From positions 198,046-262,045 of the forward strand of contig VYZB01000056.1 in assembly GCA_013397455.1 (NCBI GenBank): 64,000 nt of DNA, in the 5' to 3' direction. This DNA comes from Crotophaga sulcirostris (taxonomy: Eukaryota; Chordata; Aves; Cuculiformes; Crotophagidae). The position numbers and the translations under genes were made by a program. The notes beneath the pieces are model-generated. The model did not search any database, was not told where the DNA came from, and saw only the letters and a program-made list of their open reading frames with translations. Numbering within the stretch: the stretch's first letter is position 1; each line of letters opens with the position of its first letter. This document shows positions 23,592-35,394 of this stretch, piece by piece.

Positions 23592-26500
23592 GTAACATAG
23601 CAGCATCCTTCTGGCCTGTCGATACAGCCCTGGCTGGCACGGTCCCATCTGGCACACGCTGCCGGTCCATGCCAGCCCTTTCTCTGCCGCTGCTGGCTTT
23701 CCACTGCTGGCAAGTAGATGCTGGAGCCTGATGATGCAAGCACAGAGGGAAGCAGGAAGCATCCAGGCCACAGCTTTGTCTGACAGCTCTCTGTCTGCAC
23801 TAGAGCCAGTTAACTCTACGTGTGCTGGCACTACCGAGGCACCTCGTTGCCATCTGCAAGCTGCAATGCTTTTGCTCCGTCCGTCTGCACCCCAGGGTGC
23901 TCTGTAGCTGGGGACAGGCTCTGTGCATGCAGCACACAGATTAAAAAGGACAAATAATTTGGCCATCAGCTGAGATGCAGAGAGGGCTGTTTGGACCAGC
24001 TTCCAGAGAATGACAGTTCCGCAGATAACAGCACTGCAGGCTCCTATTGACAACCATCAATAGGCACAAATGCATTGCTTGGCAAATATTTATGTAGGAA
24101 GGGATCCCCAGGGCTGGAGGGCTAAGCTGACAATCAATGCTTTTCCTCCTGCATCCCCTCCCAGCCTCCTGTTGCCATCACACACGTGCCCATCGCCCAG
24201 GGGGTTGGCATAAGCAGTTCTGAGGCTGCATGTCGCAGTCCTCAGTGATGGAAAAGCAGCAAGCCTGGCTTATTTAGTTAGCCTGACTCCAGCGCGTTTG
24301 TGAAACAGTGTGTGCAGCGCTGATTATTACAGGCTGGGGAAGCTGCAGTTTGGTGATAGAAAGGCTGAGGGTGGGTGCAACTGGAGAGATGTGGAGCAAA
24401 GTGGGATCTACTGGGATCCACAGGCTGATAACCAAAGTGGTGCCAAAAAAGAAACTGAAAGGAGCACAGCGGTGTCTAGGTACATGCCATAGCCCAGGCA
24501 TGGAAATGTGCTTAGGGCATGTGTGAGGCAGCAGGGAGGACAAGCACTGCTGGGAGATGGATGTGATCCCCCAGAACCCAGTGCTGGAGGGGAGGCTCAT
24601 CATGCTCGATCACAGCAATGCGAATCTCCACCTGGTTGGAGAAGGCAGCAGGTGTGGCGTTCCATATGCACCCCATTTCATATTTGGGATCTCCTTTCTC
24701 TCTATTCTGCTCTGTCTAGGGGCAAAAAATAGTCTTGGCTTTACAATAGCTGCAGACTTGCAGCAGATGCTGGCTACTGCCTGCGAGCTTGATCACCTCC
24801 CATCTCCCCAAGGCTCAGCTTGGCTCCTGATTTCTGTCTGTGTTTGCTCAAGCCTGCTTGTCCAGGGTCTTCTTCACCAAGGTGAGGGAAGTGGCAGAAG
24901 AGCGTGTTCACATCTCAGGAGAGATGCAGCTTGGAGTTGCAGTGTCTTCAGGGGGTTGGCTGAAAAACAGGAGCAAGGTTATCACTCCCCATCTTTAGGA
25001 ACTGAAAATGTGATTGAAGGCAGTAGTCATTGCTGCGCTCCAGCCCATCTCGAGGGGAGAGAAATAACATCCAATGACTTCAGCGCTGCCTGGTGCACAC
25101 ACGCGACCTCCACTGTGAAACTGCTGGTAACTGATCCTGCAGCAGAGCAGGATCTGCCAGAAGCGGATCTCCATAACAAAGCCTGTCTGGGGCTAACGGG
25201 CACCAGGGGCTGCCTGGTACCTGGGACCAGGTCTCAGCCTCTCCACACCGTGCTGACAGGCTGGAGTTTCATAGTTTCATGGGTGGAATTTTATTTCTTT
25301 GGGAAGCACTCTCTCCCGATTCCAGAACAGGCTTGCCGTGGAGTTTCTGGTAGTGATGTCCAGTGGCCTCAAGAAGGGGAGGGAGCCATGCCCCATCTCT
25401 TCTGCTGTGGGTGTGCAGAAGGCACAATGATAGCGATAAAGAAGGAAAAACTGCAGCTACCACTCTGCCTTCAGCCCCCATGGGGATGCTCCTTCGCGTT
25501 TCCTCCACAGGGTAGCTGGAGGCTCATTTTCCCATGTGGAGCTGGTGTGGAAAGGATACAGAGCACACACAGCTTTGTCACCCTGCCTTGAATCCTTCCG
25601 GCCCCCTGCAGCCTCCCAAACAGCCGAGCTGAGACTGTGCATCTCATTTCACTGGTGGTACAGACTGGATTATATTGACCAGAAACCCAAGGTCACTTTT
25701 TCCTACCGATACTCATTTCCTCCCACTTTCCTCTGCTCCCCACAAGGCACAGGAGCAGCTAGGACATCCCTGTGCTGTTCATGGATGTCCCTGTGAGTTT
25801 TCCTCTCCCAGCTTGACGTGGGCGACTTGTGAGGGTCTTCCCATGGCTTTGCAGGCTGCAGTGGCCAGGCCCCTCTGATCCGTTATCTCCAGGTAGGAAG
25901 GGACCAAGCTGGGAATGGGAGAGAAAAGATAATTTTGAGTCTTCAAGGCTTAAGAAACAGAGTCAAGACTGAAGTCCCTGGTGTGTTCAGCTGCTCTTTC
26001 CCACCAAAAGCCACTGCCACTGCTGTCCTCCCATTGCTCTCCAAGTCAAGCCAAGCTAGCCACATCTGAGAAGCAGAACATGGAGACAGATGCCTTCAAA
26101 AGGCATAGTGCAGTGGATGGGGTGGGTCTTATCCCACCATCCAATTCAGCTTATTCCTTATTTCTTGCCCTAAATTTCTTTGTCAGTTTGACCATCCCAT
26201 GGGAGAATCTTTCTCTTTTTTATCTTTCTCTAAGTCTTCTGTGTTCCTTTTGGACCTGGAGACCTCCAACACCATAAGTGCTGTTTGGAGAGGCTGGTGG
26301 TTGTAGTGACATTGGGTGTTTGTATCAAGTTGCGTTGGCAGTGCCATGCCATCCATACAGGCTTACATGTGGCCTCAGCTACTTTTGGCCTTTTTCCTGG
26401 TTATTCCACAGAAATAAAAGCAGTCAAAGAGAGTGCCAAGGATTTTGCACGTACCAGAAGAGGATAAAGTGTTCAAGCAGGACAAAGCACTGAGACTACT

Positions 26501-27425
26501 TATTTCATGGGACTTTCAGGACACATTTTTCCCAAATTTTATGCAATTGGAATGTAGTATTTTAAAAAGCTCCTCCTTTTTCTTCATCCATTTCCTCTTT
26601 TCTGTGCAGCTTTTGGTTTGCTGTGGGCACAACAGTGATGCACGGGTATTAGCACGTGATGGATCTGCATGTAGGAGAGGCTGCAGAGTGCTAACAGAGA
26701 GGGTGATAAGTTTACCATAAGGCCTGGGGGGCTGTTATCACCCAGGTCTGCTGGGATGACACATTGACCTGCACTCCTCTGGTTCTGATTGCAAGTTTGA
26801 CTTGAGCAATGAGCTCATCCTACTCTGTTTCGCTGCCATCACAGCATCTTTCTTTGTCTCCAGCTTCGAAGGAGCCACCTTGATCTTTCAGGCTGGTGTC
26901 TTGAGTAGCAGCAGCCAAAACCCTTCACCCAGTGCCCACTGTGAGCCCCGTGATTTTGTTTTAGCAAGGAAGTAATTTGTAAAGTCTAGTCCTGGGCTGC
27001 CACAGACACATCCTGCCGCTGACTTCTCTCTGCTACAATTATGCACCTTATTTCTAGACACCATTTACAGAGATTTGGCTTCCAGTTCCCAGGTCCCACT
27101 CTGGTGTTATTTGTTAGGTTAAAGAGAGGTCTGGTCTCTTAAATCTTTTCTCCTTGCAGGCGTTTGTCATGGCAATCAAGCCACTTCTGAGCCATCTTTT
27201 CAATAGGTCTAATAGGTGCAATAAAATGGAATAGGCTTCTTTCCCATTTTATGTAGTTTTCAGGTCATTCTTTATGGCTTGTTCTGAGTCTTTGTAATGT
27301 TCCAGGAGAAAGCGAGGACCCCAGAAGTGGTCACCGGCTGCCAGAGATGGCTTCAGTAATTCTGTCAGGAGTGAAGCCACAGCCCATCCGTGATGGCTGA
27401 GACTGCAGCACTGCACCACATGCAT

Positions 27426-27586
27426 GTGGCTGCCCCATCCCTTGAGGTGTTCAAGACCAGGTTGGATGAGGCTTTGAGCAACCTGATCAAGTGGGAGATG
27501 TCCCTGCCCATGGCAGGAGGGCTGGAACTGGATGCGCTTTAAGGTCCCTTCCAACCCAAACCATTCCATGATTCTATGAAAAAAAA
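27426..27586 (+). mobile_element. CR1: CR1 retrotransposon, 3' fragment
   Basis: Matches the final ~150 bp of CR1: 'ggtgttcaagaccaggttgg', 'ctttgagcaacctgatcaag', 'gatgtccctgcccatggcag', 'ggtcccttccaacccaaacc', 'attccatgattctatg', then a short A run. It is one of the better-preserved copies in the window. Confidence 0.95.
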
Positions 27587-28929
27587 CCAACCAGTTTCTT
27601 TGAGTTTTGATTGTACTCCACCATGTGCTGTTAATCTGTGGGACCCACTGCTGCAAGGTAGCTGGAGAGCTTGGCCAGCTCTAGGGCAGGGTTGGATGCC
27701 ACTGTAGATAAAAGACATGTATATACTTCAGTGCTGTAAGGAGAAGCCACAAAAAGGTTGGCCAACAGTTGGCCTGGGGGCTGCTAATCCAGCCCATGAT
27801 GTGGAGCCAGGTCATGGCAAATACTACATCAGGGCGGTGAGGGCTGCACCAATCCTGCCACCAGCAGCATCATGGTCCTCATTTCAGGAGGAGGATCCTC
27901 TCTTTGGAAAAGAGGGATCACAGATGCTGTCAAAACCAGAAGGGAAAATACTTTAGCTCCACCAAAAGACAGACAAAAGCATCCCAGTGCCTTACAGCTG
28001 AATTTGCCATCCCTGGGGTGAGAGACAGATCTGGATCTGTGCCCTGCGCTGGAGGGAGCAGTCTGGGATTGCATCCAGACCTGCACATCTCCTGCCTCCC
28101 TGCAATTGCCCACAAAAGGTGTACGAACAGCTCAAGCCCCCTTTCCTTCCCTTGCTTGCCCAGCACTGGGCAGTGGTTGCCGGTTCCGCTTTGTCCCAGC
28201 AAACCTCACTGGGGAGGATTTGCGAGCGAGGCGGCGATACCCTCAGCGTGCGTGCACTCCCTCTCTCCCGGGAGCTCGCAGTCCGTGCAGGGAAGGTACT
28301 TGCTCCCAATCCAGCTAAATTACTATTGACTTGTGTTCTCTGCGCTTCACAAACATTGCACTCAGCCGTCACCTGCGGGGCTGGCGGTATCCTGCCAGGG
28401 CTAACTTGGGAAGCCAGCTGTGCTGGGCCGTTTTTTCCTGCTCTTTCCCATCGATCAAAGAATTAAATTGACAGATGGGGAATTTTGCGCGAGACACAGG
28501 AAGGGGAAGGGATGACTTGTGGGGTTTCTTGTATAGGTGGGAAGAGGGGATGCAGAGGCTGCAGGGTAGGTGATTGAGAGAGGTGCATGGAGAAGGGGGC
28601 TGGACTGTATTTTGGTTGTGAGAGCATTTCTGGCGAGGCCCCTGGGCTCAGCCACAGGACTGTGGTGGGTGCAAAGCAGCGGAGCCCTGCTGCAAATCAC
28701 CACTGGTTATTAACTGGTTTTGCTGGAAGGACAGGTTTTGCAGGGGAAGACATTCTCCCCTCTGGACCTGATCCTTGTGCCCTTCCTGGCAGGGTGGGAA
28801 GAGTCTCCCCCATTGGCCACGGCCCCCCAAGATGCTTCTTTTACCTCTCAGCTGCTTTACAGACCTGCTGCGCTTGCCCTCACCTCCCAGCCTTTTGGGC
28901 TCCTTTTTTTTCTCCTTTCTTTTCCTTTT

Positions 28930-29130
28930 TCTCTGATTTATTTTTTCAGAGAGCATCTGTAACTAATGCAAACACATGCCGGAGCCGGAGAGTAAAACCC
29001 TGCAGGATTAGCGTGGCATCCGCAACCCTGCCACGTTCTAATCCCGTGGTAATCCCCCTCTCGGCCCACCCCCCGCCGGCTTTGGCTATTGTTTAAAGGA
29101 AGCAAATGGGATCGTTAGCGGGCAAACTTT
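28930..29130. promoter_or_regulatory. candidate conserved noncoding element (RBM19 last intron)
   Basis: Contains 'gtaactaatgcaaac' (TAAT plus an octamer-like ATGCAAA), 'gcaggattagcgtgg', 'cgttctaatcccgtggtaat' and 'ggctattgtttaaagg' (SOX/forkhead-like). CpG-containing words are retained, unlike neutral vertebrate DNA. Called from motifs only. Confidence 0.35.
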
Positions 29131-29779
29131 AACCAGCTTGGAGGGGCAGAACGGAAGTTGAACCAATTCACTTCCCCACCCTCCTGGTCTTTTTTTTTTC
29201 CTCCTTGTTAGGCAGATGGAGGGGTGCTCCCAGTGCTCCCCAGCAGCGAGATGACTGAGCCAGTGAATCTGGAGTGTGCGGTGGGGGCAGTTTGCCATAC
29301 CAGCCCTCTGCCCATGTCTCAGCAAATCCCATGGGTGCAGCGGGATGCTCCCTCAGCACCCAGCCCCCCATGTCCAGCATCCCACACTCAGCATCCCCTC
29401 CACCATGCACACCACATCATCGCCTCCATGCAGGCTCTCTGCAAGGAGCACGTTCAGGTTATGGGGAAGGGGTGGTGGGTGGGGGACACACTCTTCCCTG
29501 CTATGGATTTGGGAGCTGGGACTACGTTTGATGCTGTTGCTAAGCCCCAGGCATGAGGATGGCTGGGGGAGCAGGAGCTGAGAGGGATAACCACCAAGCT
29601 GGTACCTTCCTCTGGGGTGGGTTGTCCTTTGTGCCTTTGGATGATTGAACTGGGAAGAACCGCTGGAGGGTCTTGGGGTGACACCTTGAGGCCCCCCTCA
29701 ACTCCCCCATGCTTGATGGGGTGGGGGCCCACCCCAGTCCCCACATTCCCTGGCAGGGAAGGAGGCGGGTTCTGGCGCT

Positions 29780-30020
29780 CTGTCAAGGAATTAATTGAAA
29801 AATAAAATCATTAGATGGGAACTCCAGAAATGCAAAATTGTGGGGAGTTGGGGGGGGAGGCAGAGGGGGGGAATGTGAGCTTTTGTCAGGTTAATTTCTT
29901 CTGTATTGATGTTTTGTGACATTTACTTGTTGTTTATCTCCCGCAGCAGCTGTAATACTAAAAGAAAATGCACAGCTTGTTCCATTTATTTATTTTACAC
30001 CTTTTCTTTAGTCCTATGGT
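29780..30020. promoter_or_regulatory. candidate noncoding element (RBM19 last intron)
   Basis: AT-rich islands flank a G-rich spacer: 'ggaattaattgaaaaataaa', 'aaatcattagatgg', 'caggttaatttcttctg', and 'agctgtaatac' followed by T-rich sequence. Inferred from composition. Confidence 0.25.
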
Positions 30021-30977
30021 ATGTTTGTTTGTTTGAGAAACCCAGCGAGGCTTTTGATGTCTGAAAGCAGGATTTAAACAGCTGTTCTCCATGTGCTGCT
30101 CGCAAGCGAGAGCCGCTGGCTGGGGAGCGAGCAGGGGGAGAGGGGGCTGCGCCACGGCTCCTACCGAGAGGGCACTTCTTGCTCGGCAGAGAGGAGGCAG
30201 TGCCGGTGTCAGCCTCAGCACAGAGACCAAATGGCTTTGTCACCCCCAGCACCAGGTGCTGATGTGGGGCTGGGATGCTCCTCTGGGTGCTTGCAACCCC
30301 TGGGGTTTTCTCACCGCCCCACAGGTTTTAGCATCTATGGGGAGGAATGTGTACATGGTGCTGTGCCCCACAGCAGCTTCAGGAGTGTGGCAGTGCCAGG
30401 GTGGGTCAGGAGACAGTGCTGTTGGCGTGGGGCAGGAGATGCAAAGCGTGGACATCCCTGCCCAGCTGTCAGGGGAGAGCCAACCTCTTGCCTTCACCTG
30501 CTGCCAGCTGAGGTGGGAGATGCAGGCTGGGCTGCACGGCCAGGCAGCAATCTTACATCTCAGCAGGGATGTTGTGGGTCTGTGTCCTTCTCAAGAAGAG
30601 AAGAGCTTTCTTGCCAAGGCTGGTGTTTAAGTTGGTCTTGTGACCACTCTTGGACAGGGGATGGGTGAATTGGGATCGATGTGAAGGGTTTGCATCACCA
30701 ATGAACCTGTTTGGATGCTGGGACCATTTGCTTCCAGCCAAGCCTGTGAACCAAAGCAGGGGTGGTAGATATGGATTCACACCTCCAGCCGTGGTGTCCT
30801 GCTGGGGCCTGGCTGGGGAGGAGACGTAAATTATAGCTGAGGGGCTTTACCCAGGATGGGGGTGAGGGGGATTGGAGGTAGCGGGAGATGAGCTGAAGGC
30901 GGTTGTACATGGGCCTGGGTTGTAATCTTTGTTTTTCTTCTCCCTCATCTCCTTTGCTTCCACCCACGCCTGGACAG

Positions 30978-31069
30978 ACTCTCCAAAGAAAAGAAAACGA
31001 TCAGAGGTTTTAAATGAAATCCTGCAGCATCTGGAAGAGGAGGAAAGTAACAAAGACGAGACCATGTAG
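30978..31069 (+). CDS. RBM19: RBM19 terminal coding exon: basic/acidic C-terminal tail and stop
   Basis: Two bases complete an aspartate codon, followed by 29 codons and TAG (31067-31069). The acceptor is 'cctggacag|AC'. The tail starts with SPKKRKRSEVLNEILQHLEE and ends in an acidic stretch with terminal residues DETM. The KKRKR cluster resembles a nuclear/nucleolar targeting signal, and the 'VLNEIL' helix before acidic residues corresponds to the human RBM19 ending ('VVLDEILEQLE'). The very last residues differ from human, as expected for a fast-evolving terminus. The phase 1 entry agrees with the preceding exon, and the stop is the only in-frame one. Confidence 0.93.
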
Positions 31070-31720
31070 CAGCTCTCTGGCATCTGGTGAGGTGGGTACT
31101 GGGCAGTGGGGGCTGTGGCAGGCACAGCTGATCCTAAAGGTCAAAATGCCTTGGGCTGCATGGGGTCAGCAGTGCTAGGAGGAGGAAAAGGAGGCATTGC
31201 AAAAACCCCTCTGAGCTAGGGTTCCACCCCTTTCCTCTCCTCCCTCTCACCCTGCAGGCTCATAGCTGTGGTCTCATTTCGGCTCAGTTTAGGCTCCGTG
31301 TTGAAGTGAGTGCACTGCTTGTGTTTCTGTGTCCTCCCCAGCGTGTTTGCTTTGCTGCAAGGGAAGCTGGAAGAATTGCTGTTGCAGCAGAAATCGGTCG
31401 AGTTGTGGATTGGCCCTCACTGTGGTTGGGGGAGAACAGATGGGCTGCCAAAACGAAAAGTGCCTGTTTGGAGACCAACCTGCAGCTTCCACCACAAAAT
31501 AGATAGTTTGGCAATGACCTTTTCCCTGCCAGCACCTGTGGCATCCATGGCTTCACTCCCTTCTAGGCCACCATGCACCCCAAGGTGTTGAGTCCTAGCT
31601 GGCATCGCTCCTCCTTGGCGTGTGTCTTCTTGGCGTAGCATCTCTAGAGCCTGGGGAGTGCAGGATGGCAGAGGTTGGCAGGAGGGAGTGAGGAATAAAT
31701 CACTCCTCACAGTCAAATAC
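31070..31720 (+). other. RBM19: RBM19 3' untranslated region (probable)
   Basis: Sequence after the TAG stop to just past the first canonical AATAAA. No further splice pair is required. The end point is inferred from the usual 10-30 nt spacing between poly(A) signal and cleavage. If the second signal at 31899 is used, the UTR extends about 200 nt further. Confidence 0.55.
31694..31699 (+). terminator. RBM19: poly(A) signal AATAAA, proximal
   Basis: First canonical hexamer after the RBM19 stop codon (about 625 nt downstream), in the context 'gaggaataaatcactcc'. Confidence 0.55.
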
Positions 31721-31898
31721 CAGTGCAGCCAGCCCACCCCTCCACCTCCTTTTGAGACTGCCTAGCAAAAAATGTTTGTGGATTCACGAGAACTGAGACA
31801 AGCTCATGGATCTTATTTATGTGTGCTTGCAGCCACGGTGGAAACCTTGGATTGCTGGTAGGAAAGCTATTCACCAGCCACAGCATCCAAAGAAGTGC

Positions 31899-31904
31899 AA
31901 TAAA
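31899..31904 (+). terminator. RBM19: poly(A) signal AATAAA, distal
   Basis: Second canonical hexamer, in 'gtgcaataaaaactcc', followed by C/T-rich sequence. A plausible alternative RBM19 3' end. Confidence 0.4.
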
Positions 31905-32384
31905 AACTCCAGGGAGGCTTCTACATCCCTTTGAACCACACTCTGCCCCCCTTTTCCATCCACTGAGGGACTCAACATCCACCTCCACAGTGATGAAACC
32001 CCATCCTGTGCTGAGAAGCTCATGCAGGGCCAAGAGAGACAAGGGCATCGCGCTGCCCATGGGAGGTGCCTCGGGGTGCTGGGTTGACAAATCCTTCGTG
32101 CTGGGGAGAAAGTCCCTGCAGAGCTTTCTCCAACAAGGCTGTATTTGCTCAGCACCACCAAGGGAATGATTTTTACACATTCTGGGTCCCATTTTTACAG
32201 CCGCAGAAATGGCACTGGTTCCTAAATCTCAGCCAAGTGACCTAGGATCCCCCTGTTTTTTGGGGTGCTGCTAGGGCTGCACAATGAGTGCTTCCCAAGT
32301 GGTGCTGAGCCCACCGTGCCAGGGGGAAGCCGAGGCTGTCCTCTCTGTATCAGCACCAGGAAGCCTCCCCATGCTTGCTGGCGT

Positions 32385-32600
32385 GTGTTTGTGTGCACAA
32401 TGCACATTACTGCCGGAGAGGCTGTTTTCCTCTCGGCAATATCTGCCTATTGCTGCGAGGCGGTACCCAATACACCTAGCAGTGGGATGCTCATAACCTT
32501 ACTTATTAGTGGACTTTTGTTCAACCCACAACACCGCTGGCCGCCTGAGTAGTGAGTGCATCTGGGCCTGGAGCCGACCAATAACACTCCTAATACATCT
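32385..32600. promoter_or_regulatory. candidate noncoding element downstream of RBM19
   Basis: Contains 'cacattactgccggagagg', 'ctctcggcaatatctgcc', 'gcgaggcggtacccaataca', 'cttacttattagtgg' and 'ccaataacactcctaataca'. It retains several CpGs and ATTA cores and lacks repeat similarity. Inferred. Confidence 0.3.
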
Positions 32601-32849
32601 GCCTTCCTGGGCAGCCACAAGTGCCAGGCACGAGCACAGTGCTGGGGCCCCACTGATGAAAGAGAAGGTGCTTACGTGACCACAGGAATAATCTGAGTTG
32701 GGTTAAATAACTGCCTGCTTTGTGCAGTGTGTCTGCAGTAAGTGCCGGGGCTTCGAGATAACATTTGTTCCCTTGGAGCAGCTCTGATTTAAGGATGCCT
32801 CCAGGTGTACGTGCTGTTAACACCTTCTCCAACAGCCAGCCCCAGGACA

Positions 32850-32949
32850 GAGCTGAGGAGGGATGGAGCTGGGGAGGGATGGAGCTGAGGAAGGGTGAAG
32901 GTGGGGAAGGATGGAGCTGGGAGGGGATGGAGCTGGGGAGGGATAGAGC
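32850..32949 (+). repeat. 16-bp minisatellite
   Basis: About six imperfect copies of a purine-only-like unit 'ggagctggggagggat'. It encodes a spurious G/W/E-rich frame on the + strand. Confidence 0.9.
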
Positions 32950-33889
32950 AGCACAGGAGAGGCAGGACATGCAGTGTTGCTCAGAGCCCAGGCAATCCTC
33001 CTGCTTACAGACCTGTCCTGTCCCAGCTCTTGTGCAAACCGCCTTCCAAAACCAGTCCTCCCACAGAGCCAGGAGCTTGGCACCAGTGGGCTCAAGACTC
33101 CTGAGCTCTTCATGCAGTCTCCAGGAAGGATGCTAAGTGCTGCTACTCAGCACCCAGAGCTGTAACACCCTGTGCCAGGGCCCCAAACCATGCTGCAGCA
33201 CAAGAGCCCTGCTGCTGCCTCTGAGCAGCTTCTAAGCCCCCAGCACTGGGGTTTCCTGCTGTTGGGACTTGGGGCTGCTTGGAACAGACCCCCAAAAATT
33301 CACTGGTGCCCCTGTGGGACCTCTGTAAAAACCTTATCCTTTACGGCAGCTGCAATGTCCAGCCAGCCTTGCAGCAGCTGGGTGTTTGTACTCAATGGCC
33401 AGGTGGGTAAAATGAGGCACAGGCGTTGGAGCAGTGCTGTCAAAGGGGTTCAGCTCACCAGGGAGGGGGAAAATCTTTTTGTTTTTTCCTTTTTCTGCTA
33501 ATGTGGATTAGTGGTGTTCCTGTCCTTACTCCCTCCACTGCTCCCCACTGCCTTTGCTCTCTGTGCTGGCACAGGGGATGTCAGCACCAGAACCGGAGTG
33601 GCTCTGCAGGGAAAGTCACCATGGGGAAACAGGGCTTTGGCATCCCAAGGGTGAAGGACCAACCAGCAGCGCTCAACACGGCCAGCACAGAGGATGGAGG
33701 AGCCAGACAGGGTCCCTTCCAGGCACATGTACCACCCAGCACACGATTTAAGCGAAGATTCACAGGGTTGCAGGTTGCAGTTGGATTTTCCTGGGGGTTT
33801 TTTTCCTTGCTTTTCCCCCCGCCCCTCTCTCTTCATTGTCTTTTGTGGTGGGGCAGGTTTCTTGCTGAGCGTCTCTGAGGTCTGCAGCG

Positions 33890-34820
33890 GCGACGAAAAG
33901 GATTAGCGCAAGCAGAGCATGTAGGCTTTAGAGAACAGAGCAGAGTTTGGTTTCAACATCTAATTCAATTTGTTCTGCCGAGATTGAAATATGAAATGGT
34001 TGCCAGTCAAACGTTCAAAGGGGGAGGAGGGAGGGAAGAAGAGAGGGAGCTTTCTCAAATTTAAATTTTAATGAAAATTAATTTAACCCTTTGATATGTT
34101 TTAAAACATGTTATTGCCCGGTCTGGAAACAGGCTAGAAAACATTCATGAGGGTTTTTTTTCCTCCTGCACCTTCAAACATAATGAAGATTTTCTTTTTC
34201 CCTTAATGATACTTATCTTGTTGAGCAGTTTGACACTGGTTAATTTTTCAGGCAATTTGGTATCAAGGAAATCTGTTTGATGTGTGCGGGGGGGGCTGTG
34301 TATGTGTATACAGATATATATATATGCCCGTACATTAATTATGAAAGTGCTGATCGCAGCTCTGGAGAACAGTTTGAGTTAATTCCTACTCTGCAAGCAA
34401 AGGCTCGAATACTTCGTTACGTATTGAGAATACCACACCTCGCACCCCTAAAATTACAGCAGGTTAGATGGGAATGTTCTGAAAATGAGCATATCCTTGC
34501 TAATTACCCTGAATTAAAATGAACGTCTAAGTAGGTGTGCAGGAAATTCATCACTCCCCACTGCATTTTTTTTCCTCCAATCTCAAACAATCCTAATGAT
34601 AAAATAATGCAAACTCTCTTAACTGTCCATGTAGTTAAACCTGGGAAATAGCCTCCCACTGGTCCTTAGCCCCAGCGGTACCTCTGCAGCTGAACACCAT
34701 CGCAAGATGCTTATATTGTTTGGGAGTTATAATAGCTTCTTTTAGTGGAAACTATTCTTCAGATAGGTTTTATCTATAACAAATGGTCGCACACTAATTG
34801 TGGTAATTAGGCTATGATGA
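33890..34820. promoter_or_regulatory. large candidate conserved noncoding element, about 0.9 kb
   Basis: The strongest compositional island of the window. It is AT-rich, free of CR1, and packed with words typical of ancient vertebrate enhancers: 'catctaattcaatttg', 'tttaatgaaaattaattta', 'cattcatgagg', 'ccttaatgatacttatc', 'tacattaattatgaaag', 'cttgctaattaccctgaatt', 'gataaaataatgcaaac' (octamer-like) and 'cacactaattgtggtaatta'. No exon is supported: the one 82-codon frame (34277-34522) has no family match. Position just 3' of RBM19 suggests a regulatory element for a desert-flanking developmental gene such as LHX5. That target is inferred from human synteny. Confidence 0.5.
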
Positions 34821-35394
34821 GCTGTAGCCCTGGCCCCCTCATTTTGCTGGCTCTTGGCCCCATGTTTGTTGGGCACCCTTCAGCTGCCCTGTGCTCCCTG
34901 TGGAGATCTGGGCAGTTCTAGGGTTTGATGCTGCTCTGCTCTAGGTGTTATTTTTGGGGTGCATGTGTTGTATCCAGGCTGTGCTGATGGCAGAGAGGAT
35001 GAGCAGCCCACTCTAAGCCTTTGCCCCTGGCTGGGTCGTCACCTATCACTCTGCAGGCAAGAGCTGAAGATAACAACCATTATCGCTGCACAGATTATTT
35101 CAGGCTATGGGGAGCTTCTCTGGGCTCTTGCAAGGCACGTGCTCGCCCCATCGGAGAACTGAAACCAGTAGTTGACTCTGAGCCCTGTCTTCTGCAGTCC
35201 CTGGGATATGGTGCAGGGTCCCCTTGGGGTCTGCAGACCCCAGGTTGAAGCCCACTGTCCTGGCGGGTGGGATTTTGTGGGGTTGTGATGACTTTACCCA
35301 GGGTGAGACCCCAGAGGGCTGGACAGCAGCGGGAGCTGTGGTGGCTGTGGCTGTTCCCCAGGCACCTGATGTATCCCCCTCCCTGGGGCGGCTC

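Larger units (their letters stand above)
23592..30977 (+). other. RBM19: RBM19 last intron (phase 1), 7386 bp
   Basis: GT-AG intron splitting one aspartate codon. It ends in a long pyrimidine-rich stretch and 'ctggacag'. It carries one CR1 fragment (27426-27586), an unusually long but unrecognised open frame (24557-25591, see findings) and two regulatory-looking islands at 28.9-29.1 and 29.8-30.0 kb. The segments 25600-27420, 27590-28900 and 30030-30970 contain nothing I can identify. Confidence 0.92.
31925..33885. other. intergenic sequence 3' of RBM19
   Basis: GC-rich intergenic DNA. Apart from the AT-richer island at 32385-32600 and the minisatellite at 32850-32949 (both listed), I see no gene, RNA or transposon. 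The many open frames are short, cysteine/proline/tryptophan-rich and overlap on both strands, as expected from low stop-codon density. Confidence 0.6.

Noticed and set aside
30091..30668. Two overlapping + strand frames of 179 and 191 residues before the last RBM19 exon
   Set aside because: They overlap each other in different frames, have Cys/Trp/Gly-rich noise composition, end before the true acceptor and do not fit the required phase 1 entry.
32765..33136. + strand frame with repeated GWSW/GMEL units
   Set aside because: Explained entirely by the 16-bp minisatellite at 32850-32949.
34277..34522. 82-codon frame inside the large AT-rich island, considered as a conserved small exon
   Set aside because: No plausible splice sites, no recognisable domain, and the sequence has enhancer-like rather than codon-like character.
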